Shown here: piece by piece, positions 63,862-64,000 of the stretch
How positions within the stretch are numbered: the first letter of the stretch is position 1
Layout of the letters: each line of letters opens with the position of its first letter
Assembly: GCA_025352795.1 (NCBI GenBank)
Contig: JANXSF010000130.1
Coordinates: 31,717-95,716, forward strand
Source: Acidobacteriota bacterium
Lineage (GTDB): Bacteria > Acidobacteriota > Terriglobia > Bryobacterales > Bryobacteraceae
Direction: 5' to 3'
DNA: 64,000 nt
Program-made: the position numbers and the translations under genes
Notes under the pieces: generated by a model
What the model was told of the DNA's origin: nothing
Seen by the model: only the letters and a program-made list of their open reading frames with translations
Database searches by the model: none

Positions 63862-64000
63862 CCTAAAAACGGCGGTTGAAAATGATGTCGGCAGCAGAAA
63901 CGGTTGATACTGTTGAGGATGACCGAGAAAAATGCTCTGCTGAAGACTCACCCGGTGGGTGAGTCGGGAAAAGACGGATTTGGGTTGTCGGGCGAAGCGC
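63862..64000. other. Window end: inverted repeat, possible start of an unknown frame
   Basis: Holds a perfect 9-bp inverted repeat, GACTCACCC (63945-63953) and GGGTGAGTC (63957-63965), with a 3-nt loop and no T run. A plus-strand frame from ATG 63916 stays open to the window end, but it is too short to judge. Confidence 0.35.

Noticed and set aside
1..64000. CRISPR array or complete insertion sequence
   Set aside because: No evenly spaced direct repeats, no transposase reading frame and no target-site duplications were seen.

Overview
The window reads as chromosome of an Acidobacteriota bacterium, most likely Bryobacterales (the Candidatus Solibacter lineage). The basis is the mix of families: three copies of the Solibacter-type C-terminal Ig-like module (TIGR03437 type) in two proteins, two very large Oar-like TonB-dependent receptors with an N-terminal carboxypeptidase-regulatory domain, Planctomycete/Solibacter-style PSCyt1-DUF1549-DUF1553 and DUF1501 proteins, a DUF1800/DUF1501 pair, and a TonB with a glycine-rich linker. 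Base composition is moderate and fairly even. I see no integrated phage, no complete insertion sequence, no CRISPR array, and no rRNA or tRNA gene that I could support by eye.

Layout. 1-4.2 kb: the 3' part of a molybdopterin nitrate-reductase-type enzyme, then on the minus strand an orphan HigA-like antitoxin and a HupE/UreJ-like plus AI-2E pair. 4.3-10.5 kb: a tightly coupled operon (three successive ATGA overlaps) encoding an acyl-CoA carboxylase carboxyltransferase, a split AtuA (large and small subunits), an enoyl-CoA hydratase and a penicillin-acylase-type hydrolase. It looks like an acyclic-terpene or branched acyl-CoA catabolic unit, but has no biotin carboxylase gene nearby. 10.6-13.1 kb (minus): a Tat-exported FAD oxidoreductase with two small conserved proteins. 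13.2-17.0 kb: M20 dipeptidase, MurJ and a C4 zinc-ribbon coiled-coil protein. 17.1-29.5 kb: TonB-dependent receptor, strong terminator, PSCyt1/DUF1553 protein, DUF1501 protein, ROK regulator, and a PVC-type heme-binding dehydrogenase gene broken by three frameshifts. 29.6-36.6 kb: a VapBC-type pair, a deoxyhypusine-synthase-like protein, an S9 peptidase and an M3 peptidase. 36.7-40.5 kb: TonB, a conserved small protein, XerC/D recombinase and a CCA-adding-type nucleotidyltransferase. 40.5-46.3 kb: rmlA-rmlC-rmlB without rmlD, a cupin, a SirB1-type protein, a Solibacter-type secreted protein and a trigger-factor homologue lacking the PPIase domain. 46.4-53.7 kb (minus): MarC, a GT-C-like membrane protein, a secreted cyclophilin fused to Ig-like modules, and the DUF1501/DUF1800 pair. 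53.9-63.6 kb: a large secreted GH-like protein divergent from a TonB receptor, a Tat-exported GHL6/beta-galactosidase-trimerisation protein, and a subtilase whose C-terminus is a VVWG hexapeptide repeat. The last 300 bases hold a decayed fragment of an arsenite methyltransferase gene and a perfect inverted repeat.

How it works together. The genome segment is rich in exported proteins: receptors, glycosidase-like enzymes, peptidases, and c-type cytochrome and DUF1501/1800 proteins. This fits an aerobic heterotroph that degrades polymers. A recurrent feature is a TANNNT hexamer placed 6-7 nt before the start codon, with no Shine-Dalgarno sequence, at seven genes. This suggests frequent leaderless transcription.
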